Source of the DNA: Streptomyces hayashii
GTDB lineage: Bacteria > Actinomycetota > Actinomycetes > Streptomycetales > Streptomycetaceae
Length of the DNA stretch: 40,471 nucleotides
Assembly: GCF_024539815.1 (NCBI RefSeq)
Contig: NZ_JAHHIU010000129.1
Coordinates: 1-40,471 of the forward strand
Direction of reading: 5' to 3'
A program made the position numbers and the translations under genes. Positions 7,843-15,392 of this stretch are shown one piece after another. How positions within the stretch are numbered: position 1 is the stretch's first letter; every line of letters starts with the position of its first letter. The notes beneath the pieces are model-generated. The model was not told where the DNA came from and made no database searches. It saw only the letters and a list, made by a program, of their open reading frames with translations.

Positions 7843-9126
7843 TCATGCCCCCTCTCGGCCGGGCCGCACCCGGGCCGCGGAGGCGGGCCCGAGGAGCACC
7901 GGGAGCTCGCGGTGGCCGGTGGATATGAACGATTCCAGCGGGCGCAGACGCTCCGGCCCGACGGCCAGGGCCATCTCGGGGAAGCACGCGAAGAGGGCGG
8001 GAAGCGCGGTCGTCGCCTCCGCCATCGCCAGCGGGCGGCCGAGACAGTGGTGGACGCCGTGGCCGAAGGCGAGATGGTCGCGGGCGGCGACCCGGGCGGC
8101 GTCGAAGCGATCCGCGTCGGGCCCGAAGCGGTCAGGGTCGCGCCCCGCGGCGGCCAGCGCCAGCAGGATCGGTTCTCCCTTGGCGATGCGCACGCCCTCA
8201 ACGTCGATGTCCTCGACGGCGAAGCGCAGCGGGACGTTGGCGATCGGCCCCTGGGAGCGCAGCGTCTCGTTGACGACCGCCTCCCAGTCGACGCGGCCGT
8301 CCCGGACCAGCCGCAGTTGCTCGGGGTCGGTCAGCAGCACGCTGATCGCGTGGTCCAGCAGGCCGACGGTCGTCTCGTGGCCGGCCCCGATGACGAGCAG
8401 CAGGGTGTCGACGAGTTCCTTCTCGGAGAGTCCTGCTCCCTCGTCGTCGCGCACGGCGATCAGGTCGCTGGTCATGTCGGAGGCGGGACGGGTCCGTTTG
8501 CCGGCCACGAGATCGCTCAGCAGGGCGTACAGCTCGGCCTGGTTGGACTGCGCCTCTTGCGAGGTGGTGGTCGTGGTGAACAGGACGTCCACCATGCGGC
8601 GGAGGTCCTCCCGGCCGGCTTCCGGGAGGCCGAGCAGTTCGGAGATCACCTGTATCGGCAGCGGGACGGCGAACTCCCGTCGCAGATCGACGGGTCGGTC
8701 CGCGGGGACGCGGCTCAACCGGTCGAGCAGCCCCTCGGTGACGTCGACGATCCGGGGCTGGAGGAGGGCGGTGCGCCGAGCCGTGAAGGCCCTGGCGATG
8801 AGCCTGCGCAGCCGGGCGTGTTCGTCCCCGTAAGCCGTGAGCATGTTGCGTACCGACACCCACATGGCCAGGGGCCAGGTGTCGTCGACCTCGCCGTCGA
8901 TCCAGGCGGGCCAGTGCCGGTACGCGTCCTTCGACACCCGGGGATCGAGCGTCAACTGCTTGATCGTGGCGTGCCGGGTGACGGCCCAGGCCTCCACCCC
9001 GCCGGGCAGCAGCACGCGGGTGACCGGGCCCCGGTTCCGCAGCAGCGCGGCCTCTGCCTGGACATCTCGCCCGCTCGGATCCAGCGCCACCGGTTTCATT
9101 ACCGCGCGGTCGGTTCTTTTCGCCAT
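7843..9126 (-). CDS. Cytochrome P450
   Basis: This 427-residue P450 has the oxygen-binding AGHETT (248-253), the ExxR motif ETLR (287-290) and the haem loop FGHGVHHCLG with Cys361 as ligand. It starts operon P450-HAD-SDR and is divergent from the afsA gene, with a 241-bp intergenic region between. P450s paired with AfsA homologues take part in making butenolide signals such as avenolide and SRBs, so an autoregulator-tailoring role is plausible; a role in the end metabolite cannot be excluded. ATG at 9126 is preferred. The frame stays open to 9234, but that start has no ribosome-binding site. MKPVALDP at 9099 is an alternative. Confidence 0.9.
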   Translation of the reverse strand: MAKRTDRAVMKPVALDPSGRDVQAEAALLRNRGPVTRVLLPGGVEAWAVTRHATIKQLTLDPRVSKDAYRHWPAWIDGEVDDTWPLAMWVSVRNMLTAYGDEHARLRRLIARAFTARRTALLQPRIVDVTEGLLDRLSRVPADRPVDLRREFAVPLPIQVISELLGLPEAGREDLRRMVDVLFTTTTTSQEAQSNQAELYALLSDLVAGKRTRPASDMTSDLIAVRDDEGAGLSEKELVDTLLLVIGAGHETTVGLLDHAISVLLTDPEQLRLVRDGRVDWEAVVNETLRSQGPIANVPLRFAVEDIDVEGVRIAKGEPILLALAAAGRDPDRFGPDADRFDAARVAARDHLAFGHGVHHCLGRPLAMAEATTALPALFACFPEMALAVGPERLRPLESFISTGHRELPVLLGPASAARVRPGREGA

Positions 9127-9293
9127 GGGCAGCTCGCAAAGTCGTGGGTCGCTTCGACCGCTCAGGGCATGAGCCGCCGGGCCGCCCAACCTACTGACGC
9201 GACGGAGCCAGGAAAAGGGAGACAATGCAGTCATTTACGGAATATCGTCATCCGCATCGTTTGAAGTGTCTTTTACCCAGGCTGCGGTTGAGA

Positions 9294-9317
9294 AGAAAAC
9301 CGGTAGGTACGTATCTT
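9294..9317. promoter_or_regulatory. ARE-like site in the P450/afsA divergent region
   Basis: AGAAAACC (9294-9301) faces GGTACGTATCT (9306-9316), an imperfect inverted repeat in the style of known AREs, about 50 bp before the afsA start. It could let the receptor control both divergent units. The match is weaker than at 4426 or 5379. Confidence 0.42.
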
Positions 9318-9367
9318 AGGGCCCGGCACCAGCTATCCGTCCCTTCACTCGATCGGTGGAGATGTCG

Positions 9368-10312
9368 ATGACCTCGGTCCAGCCCCCCGTCGATGCGCCC
9401 GTCGCACCACCGCCACGGTTGACCACCACCGTTCCCCGGGAGTACGTCCACCGCGCGAGTCTGGCCGAGGTCTTCCTCACCGCCTGCACCCAGCAGGACG
9501 GGACGCGCTTCGAGCTCACCGGCCAATGGCCGCGCGCCCACACCTTCTTCCAGAGCGCGGACGGCCGCGAACACGATCCGCTGCTGGTCGCGGAGACCTT
9601 CCGGCAGACCGGCCTCTTCCTGGCCCACGCCGAACTGGGAGTGCCGCTCGGTCATCACTTCGTCATGCGGGATCTGACGTTCGCCGTCCAACTCCACCGG
9701 CTGTCGGTCGGATTGACGCCGACGGACATCGCCCTCACCGCCGTCTGCAGCGAGATCAACCGCCGAGGCCGCACCACGAGCGGCTTCCGCATGGATCTGA
9801 CGCTGCGTCGCGACGGCGTGGTCCTCGCCACCGGCGGCGGACAGTTCACCTGCGTCGCGCCTGCCGTGTACCGCAGGCTGCGCGGTCCGGTGGCGGACCG
9901 GTCGACCGCCGAGCCGTCGGTCCGCGCTCACGAGAGGTCGGCGGCGGGCCGCCTCGGGCCGAGCGATGTGGTCCTCTCCTCCACCGCCCGGCCGAACCGG
10001 TGGCTGCTCACCCCGGATCCGTGCCACCCCGTGCTGTTCGACCACGCCGGCGACCATCTGCCCGGAATGGTGCTGCTGGAGGCGGCCCGCCAGGCGGCGA
10101 CCCGTTGCCACGCCGTCCACCCGATGCGCCCGGCGGCGATCTCCACCACGTTCGACCGCTACGCCGAACTGGACTCACCCTGCTGGATAGAGGTCACGCC
10201 GCTGCCCACCCGGGAACGGGCCTTCGCCGCAGTTCGGGTGACGGGCCGTCAGGAGAACCGGGAGGTCTTCTCCTCCGTCGTCAGCGGCCCGCGGCCGTCG
10301 GCGGTCGGGTGA
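9368..10312 (+). CDS. afsA-like: AfsA-family autoregulator synthase
   Basis: This 314-residue protein carries the two AfsA (hot-dog) repeats. The first has YVHRASLAEVFLT and the core HDPLLVAETFRQTGLFLAHAE-type helix (HDPLLVAETF, then GLFLAHAELGV). The second has HPVLFDHAGDHLPGMVLLEA. The family condenses a beta-ketoacyl unit with dihydroxyacetone phosphate, the committed step to gamma-butyrolactones and butenolides. GGTGGAG at 9355-9361 sets the start at ATG 9368; the GTG at 9356 and ATG at 9362 are too close to it. The ARE-like site upstream and the two receptors nearby complete a signalling circuit. Confidence 0.9.
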   Translation: MTSVQPPVDAPVAPPPRLTTTVPREYVHRASLAEVFLTACTQQDGTRFELTGQWPRAHTFFQSADGREHDPLLVAETFRQTGLFLAHAELGVPLGHHFVMRDLTFAVQLHRLSVGLTPTDIALTAVCSEINRRGRTTSGFRMDLTLRRDGVVLATGGGQFTCVAPAVYRRLRGPVADRSTAEPSVRAHERSAAGRLGPSDVVLSSTARPNRWLLTPDPCHPVLFDHAGDHLPGMVLLEAARQAATRCHAVHPMRPAAISTTFDRYAELDSPCWIEVTPLPTRERAFAAVRVTGRQENREVFSSVVSGPRPSAVG

Positions 10313-10337
10313 GGACTCCGGTTCCGGCGGCCGGCCC

Positions 10338-10358
10338 CCTCACGCCCCCGGCGTGAGG
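10338..10358. terminator. Bidirectional terminator between convergent afsA and PPTase genes
   Basis: CCTCACGCC (10338-10346) pairs perfectly with GGCGTGAGG (10350-10358) around a CCC loop, exactly filling the gap between two converging genes. Confidence 0.75.
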
Positions 10359-11231
10359 TCAGGGACGGACCGTCGCCCCCCGGACGTACGCGGCGAGCGC
10401 GGCCGAGCCGTCCCGCACGGTGACCCGCACCCCGCCCGGCGGTTCCGTGCCACGCACGCCCCCGTCGGCGCCGGCCTCCGTGGGCGTCGCCGCCACAGCC
10501 ACCGCCGCGGGATGCGTCCCGTCCACGAGCAGGTCCGTCAGACGCAGGCTCAGGTCGGGCCGTGCGTCGAGCTGTCCGAGCTGTCCGAGCTGTTCGGGCC
10601 AGGCCAGCACCGCCGGCGGCTGTTCGGGGCGGGAGAGTTCCAGAGCGCGCAGCGGCGCGCCCAGCCCCACGCCGAGCGCCTTCAGCACGGCCTCCTTGCG
10701 CGTCCAGGTACGCAGGAAGGCGGACTTGCGTGCGGCGGGCGGAAGGCCGTACAGCGCGGCGAGCTCGGAGTCGGCGAGCGCGACGCGGGCGGCCGAGTCG
10801 ACGTCCAGGCCGACGTCCGCCTCCTCGACGTCGAGGCCCACGCGCCCGTTCTCGCACACGGCGACGCCGATCACCGCACCGCTGTGGGCGACGGAGAAGT
10901 CGGGCCCCGGCCGTTTTGACGGCGGCCCGGACGACGGCCCGGACGGCGGCCCGGACGGCGGCCCGGACGGCGGCAGGTCCAGCCGCACCTTGCCGTGCGG
11001 CCCGCCGCAGCGCGGGCACACGCGCCGCAGGGGGACGTCCGCCGGCGGCAGGCCGAGCAGCTCGCCCAGGACGAGCCTGCTCAGCGCGCACCCCACCAGG
11101 AACCGCCCACGCCCCGCGGGGTCGACGGTCGCCTCGTACCGGCGTCGCTCCACCGGGTCGAGCAGCGCCAGGAGACCCCCGTGGGCGTCGGCCAGGCCGG
11201 CCCACCAGACGTGCACGGGATGTCCTGGCAC
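10359..11231 (-). CDS. 4'-phosphopantetheinyl transferase (Sfp type)
   Basis: This 290-residue enzyme moves phosphopantetheine from CoA to a carrier-protein serine. It has the family motifs FSVAHSG, VGLDVEE (Mg-binding acidic residues) and WTRKEAVLKALG, and an N-terminal RFLVGCALSRLVLGE helix. VCPRCGGPHGKVRL is the usual CxxCG..HGKP-like loop. Between it and FSVAHSG sits a Pro/Ser/Gly insertion of about 19 residues encoded by 12-bp repeats. The gene follows speD by 35 bp on the same strand. The carrier protein at 14974 is the obvious partner in the window. The start is taken at GTG 11231; GTG 11216 is possible. Confidence 0.88.
   Translation of the reverse strand: MPGHPVHVWWAGLADAHGGLLALLDPVERRRYEATVDPAGRGRFLVGCALSRLVLGELLGLPPADVPLRRVCPRCGGPHGKVRLDLPPSGPPSGPPSGPSSGPPSKRPGPDFSVAHSGAVIGVAVCENGRVGLDVEEADVGLDVDSAARVALADSELAALYGLPPAARKSAFLRTWTRKEAVLKALGVGLGAPLRALELSRPEQPPAVLAWPEQLGQLGQLDARPDLSLRLTDLLVDGTHPAAVAVAATPTEAGADGGVRGTEPPGGVRVTVRDGSAALAAYVRGATVRP
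10921..10968. repeat. 12-bp tandem repeat inside the PPTase gene
   Basis: Four copies of GGCGGCCCGGAC (the second with one change), in frame, encode a PPSG-type repeat. This lengthens a loop between two conserved motifs and should not disturb the fold. Confidence 0.8.
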
Positions 11232-11266
11232 GGCGCCTCGCCCCGACGACGAAGAGGGAAGAGCGG

Positions 11267-11647
11267 TCAGTGCACGGCGCGCAGCATGCGCGTCACGTTG
11301 ATGCGGGTCGGCGAGAGGCCGAGTTCCACGCTCTGCATCATGCGCTCGCCGTTCAGCCGGCCGTAAGCGAGCAGATCCACGTTCGCCAGGCTGAATTCGG
11401 GCCAGGTGTGAATGCTCAGATGCGAGGCGGAAAGCAGGAGAATCGCGGTGACGGCGCCGTTCGGGAAAACATGCGACGCCTCACCGAGCACCGTGGCGTT
11501 TCCCTTTTCGGCGGCCGTGCGCAGCACCTGGAGAAGGCGCTCCTCATCGGTCAGGATGCTGTGATCGCTCACCCATACGTCGACCGCATAAGAACAGAGA
11601 TCGTCGACGTTTATACCCTCGGTGGCGAGGCTGGCGGAGTTGGTCAT
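11267..11647 (-). CDS. speD-like: SpeD-family pyruvoyl-dependent decarboxylase
   Basis: This 126-residue protein matches the short bacterial S-adenosylmethionine decarboxylase family in length and in the self-cleavage region LLLSASHLSIHTWPE. Ser75 would become the pyruvoyl group after cleavage, and His80 matches the processing His of Thermotoga SpeD (Ser63, His68). Two other positions differ, with constant numbering offset: Thr67 replaces Ser55, and Tyr95 (VDLLAYGRL) replaces the catalytic Cys83. Classical SpeD makes decarboxylated SAM, the aminopropyl donor. Some SpeD relatives act on ornithine or arginine instead, so the substrate is open. The start has no good ribosome-binding site; AAAGGAGA lies about 35 nt too far upstream. 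It probably forms an operon with the PPTase. Confidence 0.85.
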   Translation of the reverse strand: MTNSASLATEGINVDDLCSYAVDVWVSDHSILTDEERLLQVLRTAAEKGNATVLGEASHVFPNGAVTAILLLSASHLSIHTWPEFSLANVDLLAYGRLNGERMMQSVELGLSPTRINVTRMLRAVH

Positions 11648-12032
11648 GGGGAACCGGGGGTGACGAACCGCTGCCCCCGTCTCCTTTCATATAGGCGCTC
11701 GGTGGTGCCCAGGGTAGCATCCGGGACGCCGGGGGGCTCGCGCGCGCAGTGCGCCGAGGGAGCCGGGGGCGGTCCGGCGGATTCAGCGGAAAACCCGCCC
11801 GCGCCATTCCGGAAAGAAATTCCTCGATATCTTCGGATGCTCACGGAGAACCCCGCGGACGACATTCGGGAGAGCAATGGGACGAGCATCACGGAATTAC
11901 GTCTTCCGTAAGTGAATTCCTCGTCGTTCCGCTGCCGTTTCCCCGCGGCGGGTGCGGGATCGGTCGACTCTCCGTCAGCCCGTATACTCGATGGTCCCGG
12001 AATCCCCTGATCAGCTCGCCTGGAGCAGCATT
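11648..12032. promoter_or_regulatory. Divergent promoter region between speD-like and bpsA-like genes
   Basis: This 385-bp gene-free stretch should drive both halves of the cassette. TATACT at 11983-11988 is a good -10 for the rightward operon, about 45 bp before its GTG start. GGAA/TTCC elements cluster here: the palindrome TTCCGGAA (11807-11814), ACGGAA/TTCCGT (11891-11896 and 11904-11909) and GGAATT/AATTCC (11893-11898 and 11915-11920). They could be operator sites; none is a convincing ARE. No leftward promoter could be settled. Confidence 0.5.
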
Positions 12033-13901
12033 GTGACCAACGCACGTCGGCACCCTCGGAGCACCCCCGCCGATTCCGTGCTCACGGAAGTCGCGGAAGC
12101 CGTCCGGCTCCAGGAGGGCCCGCCCGGAGTGCGGTCCGTCCTGCGCGCCCTGCGCCGGCTCGCCCCGGCGTCCACGAAGGAGCTGAGCCGGGCGACCGGC
12201 CTGCCCGTCCCGATCGTGGCCGCCCTGGGCAACGAACTGCGCCGCCGGGGTCTCGTCACCGAGGCGCGTCCGTCCCGGCTGACCGAGGCCGGTGCGGACC
12301 TGGTCGCCCGGCTGGGCATGGACCTCGTCCTCGACGCCACCTGCCGCACCTGCGACGGCCGCGAGCTGGTCATCCCCGAGGTGCTGGACGAGGCGGTGAC
12401 GCGGCTGCGCGCGCTCATGGAGTCGGGTCCGGCCGCCGACATGACGATCGACCAGTCGCACTGCACGGCCGAGACCAAGGTGCGCCGGGTGCTCGCGCTG
12501 CTCACGGCGGGCGCGCTGCCGGGCGGCTCGCTGCTGCTGATCGGCGACGACGACCTGGTGTCCCTGGCCGTCGCCGTGGTGGGCGACGTGCTCGGCGGAC
12601 CGATCGTCGAGCAGGTGACCGTCGTGGACATCTCGCCGGAGATCCTCGACCACATCCAGAAGACGGCGGCCGGCCTGGGCACCCGCATCGAGACCGTCCA
12701 GCACGATCTGCGCCGACCGCTGCCCGCCGAGCTCCACGGCCGGCACGACGTGGCCATGACCGACCCGCCGTACACGCCCGAGGGAGCCCGGCTCTTCCTC
12801 TCCCGCGCCGTGGAGGGCCTGCGGCCCGGTCCGGCGCACAGCGTCTTCTTCTCCTTCGGCGGCAAGAGCCCGGACGAGATGCTGGAGGTGCAGCGGGAGA
12901 TCATGGAACTCGGCCTGGTCACCAACGGCTACGTCCGCAACTTCAACGAGTACGAGGGCAGCGGCATCCTCGGCGGCGTCGGCTTCTTCCAGCACCTCCT
13001 CACCACCACCTCGACCGCCTCCCGGCAGGGCGAGTTCAGCGGCCCCCTCTACACCGGCGACAAGCGGACCCGGCAGCGCGAGTACACGTGCGCGGCGTGC
13101 GACGCGCGGATCCGGGTCGGCCCCGGGGCCCGCTGGACCTCGGTCGCCGCGCTGCGCGAGGACGGATGCCCGCAGTGCGGCAAGGGCCCGTTCCGCCCGG
13201 GCCGTCTGGTCCCGGCGGAGGAATCGCCGGCGCCCGCCGGACAGTCCCCGGCCCAGCCGCCGGCCGCCGCCCCGGCCGCCGTCTCCCCGGTCGCCGCCGA
13301 CGCCCCCGTCACCGCATCCGCGCCGGTGGCCGCCGCCGCGGCTCCGGCCGCTCCCGCCCCGCGCACCTACGGCTGGCGTCCCCCGGCCGAGGCCGATCGC
13401 GCCGCGCTCGCCGAGCGGGCCCGGCCGTATGTCACCCGGCAGGCCGACGAGCGCGATCTGCCGGCCATCGGGCGGTTCGAGGCCGAGATCGCCCGGGTCT
13501 CCTTCGGCGAGGACGCCATCGACGACCCGGCCCGATGGGAGTCCCGGCTCGGCCGTGCCATGGAGAAGTCGAAGGAGGGCATGATCGTCGCCCACCGCCC
13601 CGGCGGGGAACCGGTCGGCTGGTGCTGGGTGAGCATCAACCAGAACGCGATGACCGGCGACCGCTACGCCAACTTCCGCTCCCTGGCGGTCTCCCCGCTG
13701 GACAACCGCGGCGACGTCGCCGAACTCCTGCTCACCGCGGGCCTGGAGTTCTGCCTGGCCAACGGCATCACGGAGGTCGTCGGCCGGGTCCACGTGGGCA
13801 ACGTCCCCATGCGCACGGTCTACCGCAAGTTCGGCTTCGACCCGACCAGCCTGTCGATGAAGCTGTTCCTGCCGAAGGAGAGGGAGGACGGCCCGCGATG
13901 A
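12033..13901 (+). CDS. BpsA-like aminopropyltransferase fused to a GNAT acetyltransferase
   Basis: This 622-residue fusion starts with a winged helix (about 20-95), then a CRTC pair (Cys104, Cys107), then the branched-chain polyamine synthase domain (DUF43): IGDDD (GDDD at 171-174) and DPPY (244-247), both known active-site motifs of archaeal BpsA. A four-Cys zinc-ribbon-like element follows (Cys353, 356, 379, 382). An Ala/Pro linker (about 394-435) leads to a GNAT domain (about 455-618; RSLAVSPLDNRGDVAELL, YRKFGFDP). BpsA adds aminopropyl groups from decarboxylated SAM to a polyamine's secondary amine. The GNAT part would acetylate the product or a related amine. GTG at 12033 is chosen for its GGAG site; an upstream in-frame start would precede the likely transcription start. 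Confidence 0.85.
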   Translation: MTNARRHPRSTPADSVLTEVAEAVRLQEGPPGVRSVLRALRRLAPASTKELSRATGLPVPIVAALGNELRRRGLVTEARPSRLTEAGADLVARLGMDLVLDATCRTCDGRELVIPEVLDEAVTRLRALMESGPAADMTIDQSHCTAETKVRRVLALLTAGALPGGSLLLIGDDDLVSLAVAVVGDVLGGPIVEQVTVVDISPEILDHIQKTAAGLGTRIETVQHDLRRPLPAELHGRHDVAMTDPPYTPEGARLFLSRAVEGLRPGPAHSVFFSFGGKSPDEMLEVQREIMELGLVTNGYVRNFNEYEGSGILGGVGFFQHLLTTTSTASRQGEFSGPLYTGDKRTRQREYTCAACDARIRVGPGARWTSVAALREDGCPQCGKGPFRPGRLVPAEESPAPAGQSPAQPPAAAPAAVSPVAADAPVTASAPVAAAAAPAAPAPRTYGWRPPAEADRAALAERARPYVTRQADERDLPAIGRFEAEIARVSFGEDAIDDPARWESRLGRAMEKSKEGMIVAHRPGGEPVGWCWVSINQNAMTGDRYANFRSLAVSPLDNRGDVAELLLTAGLEFCLANGITEVVGRVHVGNVPMRTVYRKFGFDPTSLSMKLFLPKEREDGPR

Positions 13902-14977
13902 GCGGCACGGAAAGCTTCGACCCGGACCGGATCAAGTGCGTCGTCTGGGACCTCGACGGCACCCTGTGGGACGAGATCGCCGTCGAGTCCGCCACCGACG
14001 CGCTGCCCACGCCCCGCCCCGCAACGCTCGCCGCGATCGACGCGCTGGCCGCTATCGGCGTGCTCAGCAGCATCGCGAGCCGCAGCGCGCCGTCGGTGCT
14101 CGACCGGCTGGAGACCGTGCCGGCGCTGCGCAGCCGGTTCCTGGCGCCGCAGGTGTCCTGGCAGGACAAGAGCGAGTCGCTGCGCGCGATCGCGAAGGAC
14201 CTGGGCATCGCGGTGGACGCCCTGCTCCTGGTCGACGACTCCCCCTACGAGCGCGCCGAGGTCGAGGCGCTCCTGCCGGGAGTGCGCACCCTCGCCCCCG
14301 AGGACGTCCCCGAACTGCTCGCCGCTTTCGAGGGCCGGGAGGTCACCCCCGAGTCACGGGAGCGGGTGCGCCGCTACCGCACCGAGGAGACCCGCCGGGC
14401 CGAGGGGGAACGCTTCCAGGGCTCGCGCGAGGAGTTCCTGCGCTGGTGCGACATGCGCCTCACCGTCGGCGCGGCCACGCCCGCCGAGCTCCCCCGCGCA
14501 CTGGAGCTCGCCGCCCGCACCCACCGTCTGAACTCCTCCGGTCTCACCCCCGACCGGCTGCGCGAGCTGGCGGCCGCGGAGGGACACGAGGTCCGCACCG
14601 CCCGCATGACGGACCGGTTCGGCGAGTACGGCGTCATCGGCGCCGCCCTCGTCGACCGCACCGTCCCCGCCCGGTGGTCCGTCCCGCTGCTCGCCCTGTC
14701 CTGCCGGGTCGCCGGCCGGGGAGCGGCGGCGGCCTTCCTGTTCCGGCTGATGCGGCGGGCCCGCGAGCAGGGCGCGGAGCAGTTCCGGGTGACGCTGCGC
14801 CCGACGGACGCCAACCTGGAGATGCGCATCCTGCTCCGCCAGGCGGGTCTGCGCCGCGTGGACGACCCGGGCGCCGGCGCCGCCGACTCGGCGGTCCTGG
14901 GCAGGAGCCTGCACGACGAACTGCCCGAGCCGCCCGCCTGGCTGCGGGTGACCGAACGAGAGGACGCCGAGGCGTGA
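13898..14977 (+). CDS. FkbH-like HAD-IIIC protein (probable glyceryl-ACP synthase)
   Basis: This 359-residue protein has the length and layout of FkbH: a HAD-IIIC domain with WDLDGTLWD (Asp18, Asp20) and LLLVDDSPYERAEVE, then a GNAT-like C-terminal half (about 175-350; THRLNSSGLT, GAALVDRT, RILLRQAGLRRV). FkbH-type enzymes take 1,3-bisphosphoglycerate, remove phosphate and load a glyceryl unit onto a carrier protein, giving precursors for methoxymalonyl units and tetronates. The usual FkbH motif has DLDNT; here it is DLDGT. The gene overlaps its neighbours on both sides (ATGA, GTGA) and is directly followed by a carrier protein. The dehydrogenases that convert glyceryl-ACP to methoxymalonyl-ACP are absent, so the glyceryl unit is probably used as such or further modified elsewhere. 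Confidence 0.85.
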   Translation: MSGTESFDPDRIKCVVWDLDGTLWDEIAVESATDALPTPRPATLAAIDALAAIGVLSSIASRSAPSVLDRLETVPALRSRFLAPQVSWQDKSESLRAIAKDLGIAVDALLLVDDSPYERAEVEALLPGVRTLAPEDVPELLAAFEGREVTPESRERVRRYRTEETRRAEGERFQGSREEFLRWCDMRLTVGAATPAELPRALELAARTHRLNSSGLTPDRLRELAAAEGHEVRTARMTDRFGEYGVIGAALVDRTVPARWSVPLLALSCRVAGRGAAAAFLFRLMRRAREQGAEQFRVTLRPTDANLEMRILLRQAGLRRVDDPGAGAADSAVLGRSLHDELPEPPAWLRVTEREDAEA

Positions 14978-15252
14978 CGGACACCCGGGAGCGGGGCGCG
15001 GTGGAACGCGAACTCCGTTCGATGATCGCCGAGGCCGCCCGCCTGGACGAGGCCTTCGTGGCGGAACTCCCCGCCGACACCGACCTGTTCGGGCCGCGGA
15101 TCGGCCTCACCTCGCTGGCCGGGGTGACCTTGCTGGGCCACGTCCACCAGCGTTTCGGGGTGGACGTGGCCGCGCTGGACCTCAGCCTGGACAGTCTGCA
15201 GTCCATCGCCACGCTGAGCGACTTCGTCGCGGCCCACCTCCAGCCCTCCTAG
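14974..15252 (+). CDS. Acyl carrier protein
   Basis: This 92-residue four-helix carrier protein has TDLFGPRIGLTSLAGVTLL, in which the Ser of LTSL should carry phosphopantetheine; the usual Asp before it is Thr. It overlaps the FkbH-like gene by four bases (GTGA). Stand-alone carriers paired with FkbH hold the glyceryl unit. The PPTase at 10359 could activate it. No condensing enzyme or thioesterase for off-loading lies in the window. Confidence 0.87.
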   Translation: MTDTRERGAVERELRSMIAEAARLDEAFVAELPADTDLFGPRIGLTSLAGVTLLGHVHQRFGVDVAALDLSLDSLQSIATLSDFVAAHLQPS

Positions 15253-15269
15253 CCCCCCGTCTGTACGCC

Positions 15270-15289
15270 CACCCTGTTGAAAAAGGGTG
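15270..15289. repeat. Small inverted repeat between the ACP and chaplin genes
   Basis: CACCCT (15270-15275) and AGGGTG (15284-15289) flank an 8-nt loop containing GAAAA. It lies 18 bp past the ACP stop and about 100 bp before the chaplin start. It could weakly terminate the operon or act as a chaplin operator. Confidence 0.35.
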
Positions 15290-15392
15290 ATCCCTACGGT
15301 CGTGCCGTGACCCGGTGGGGGCGGCGGCGTTGAACGTGGAGTGCGACGGCGCCCCCTGCCGTCGTGCGAACCGATTCACTAAGGAGAACGTG

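Noticed and set aside
9127..9234. Extension of the P450 to ATG 9234
   Set aside because: No ribosome-binding site and the extra residues are not P450-like.
3521..10312. TTA (bldA-dependent) codons in the regulatory genes
   Set aside because: Each TTA/TAA trinucleotide I checked in these genes (for example near 8831 in the P450) was out of frame, so no direct bldA control is claimed.
11952..12032. Extension of the BpsA-GNAT gene to 11952
   Set aside because: The likely -10 box at 11983-11988 would put the transcription start after 11952; GTG 12033 has a GGAG site at good distance.
1..15252. Insertion by a mobile element to explain the accessory cluster
   Set aside because: No integrase, transposase, tRNA end or flanking direct repeats were seen; the left boundary is outside the window.
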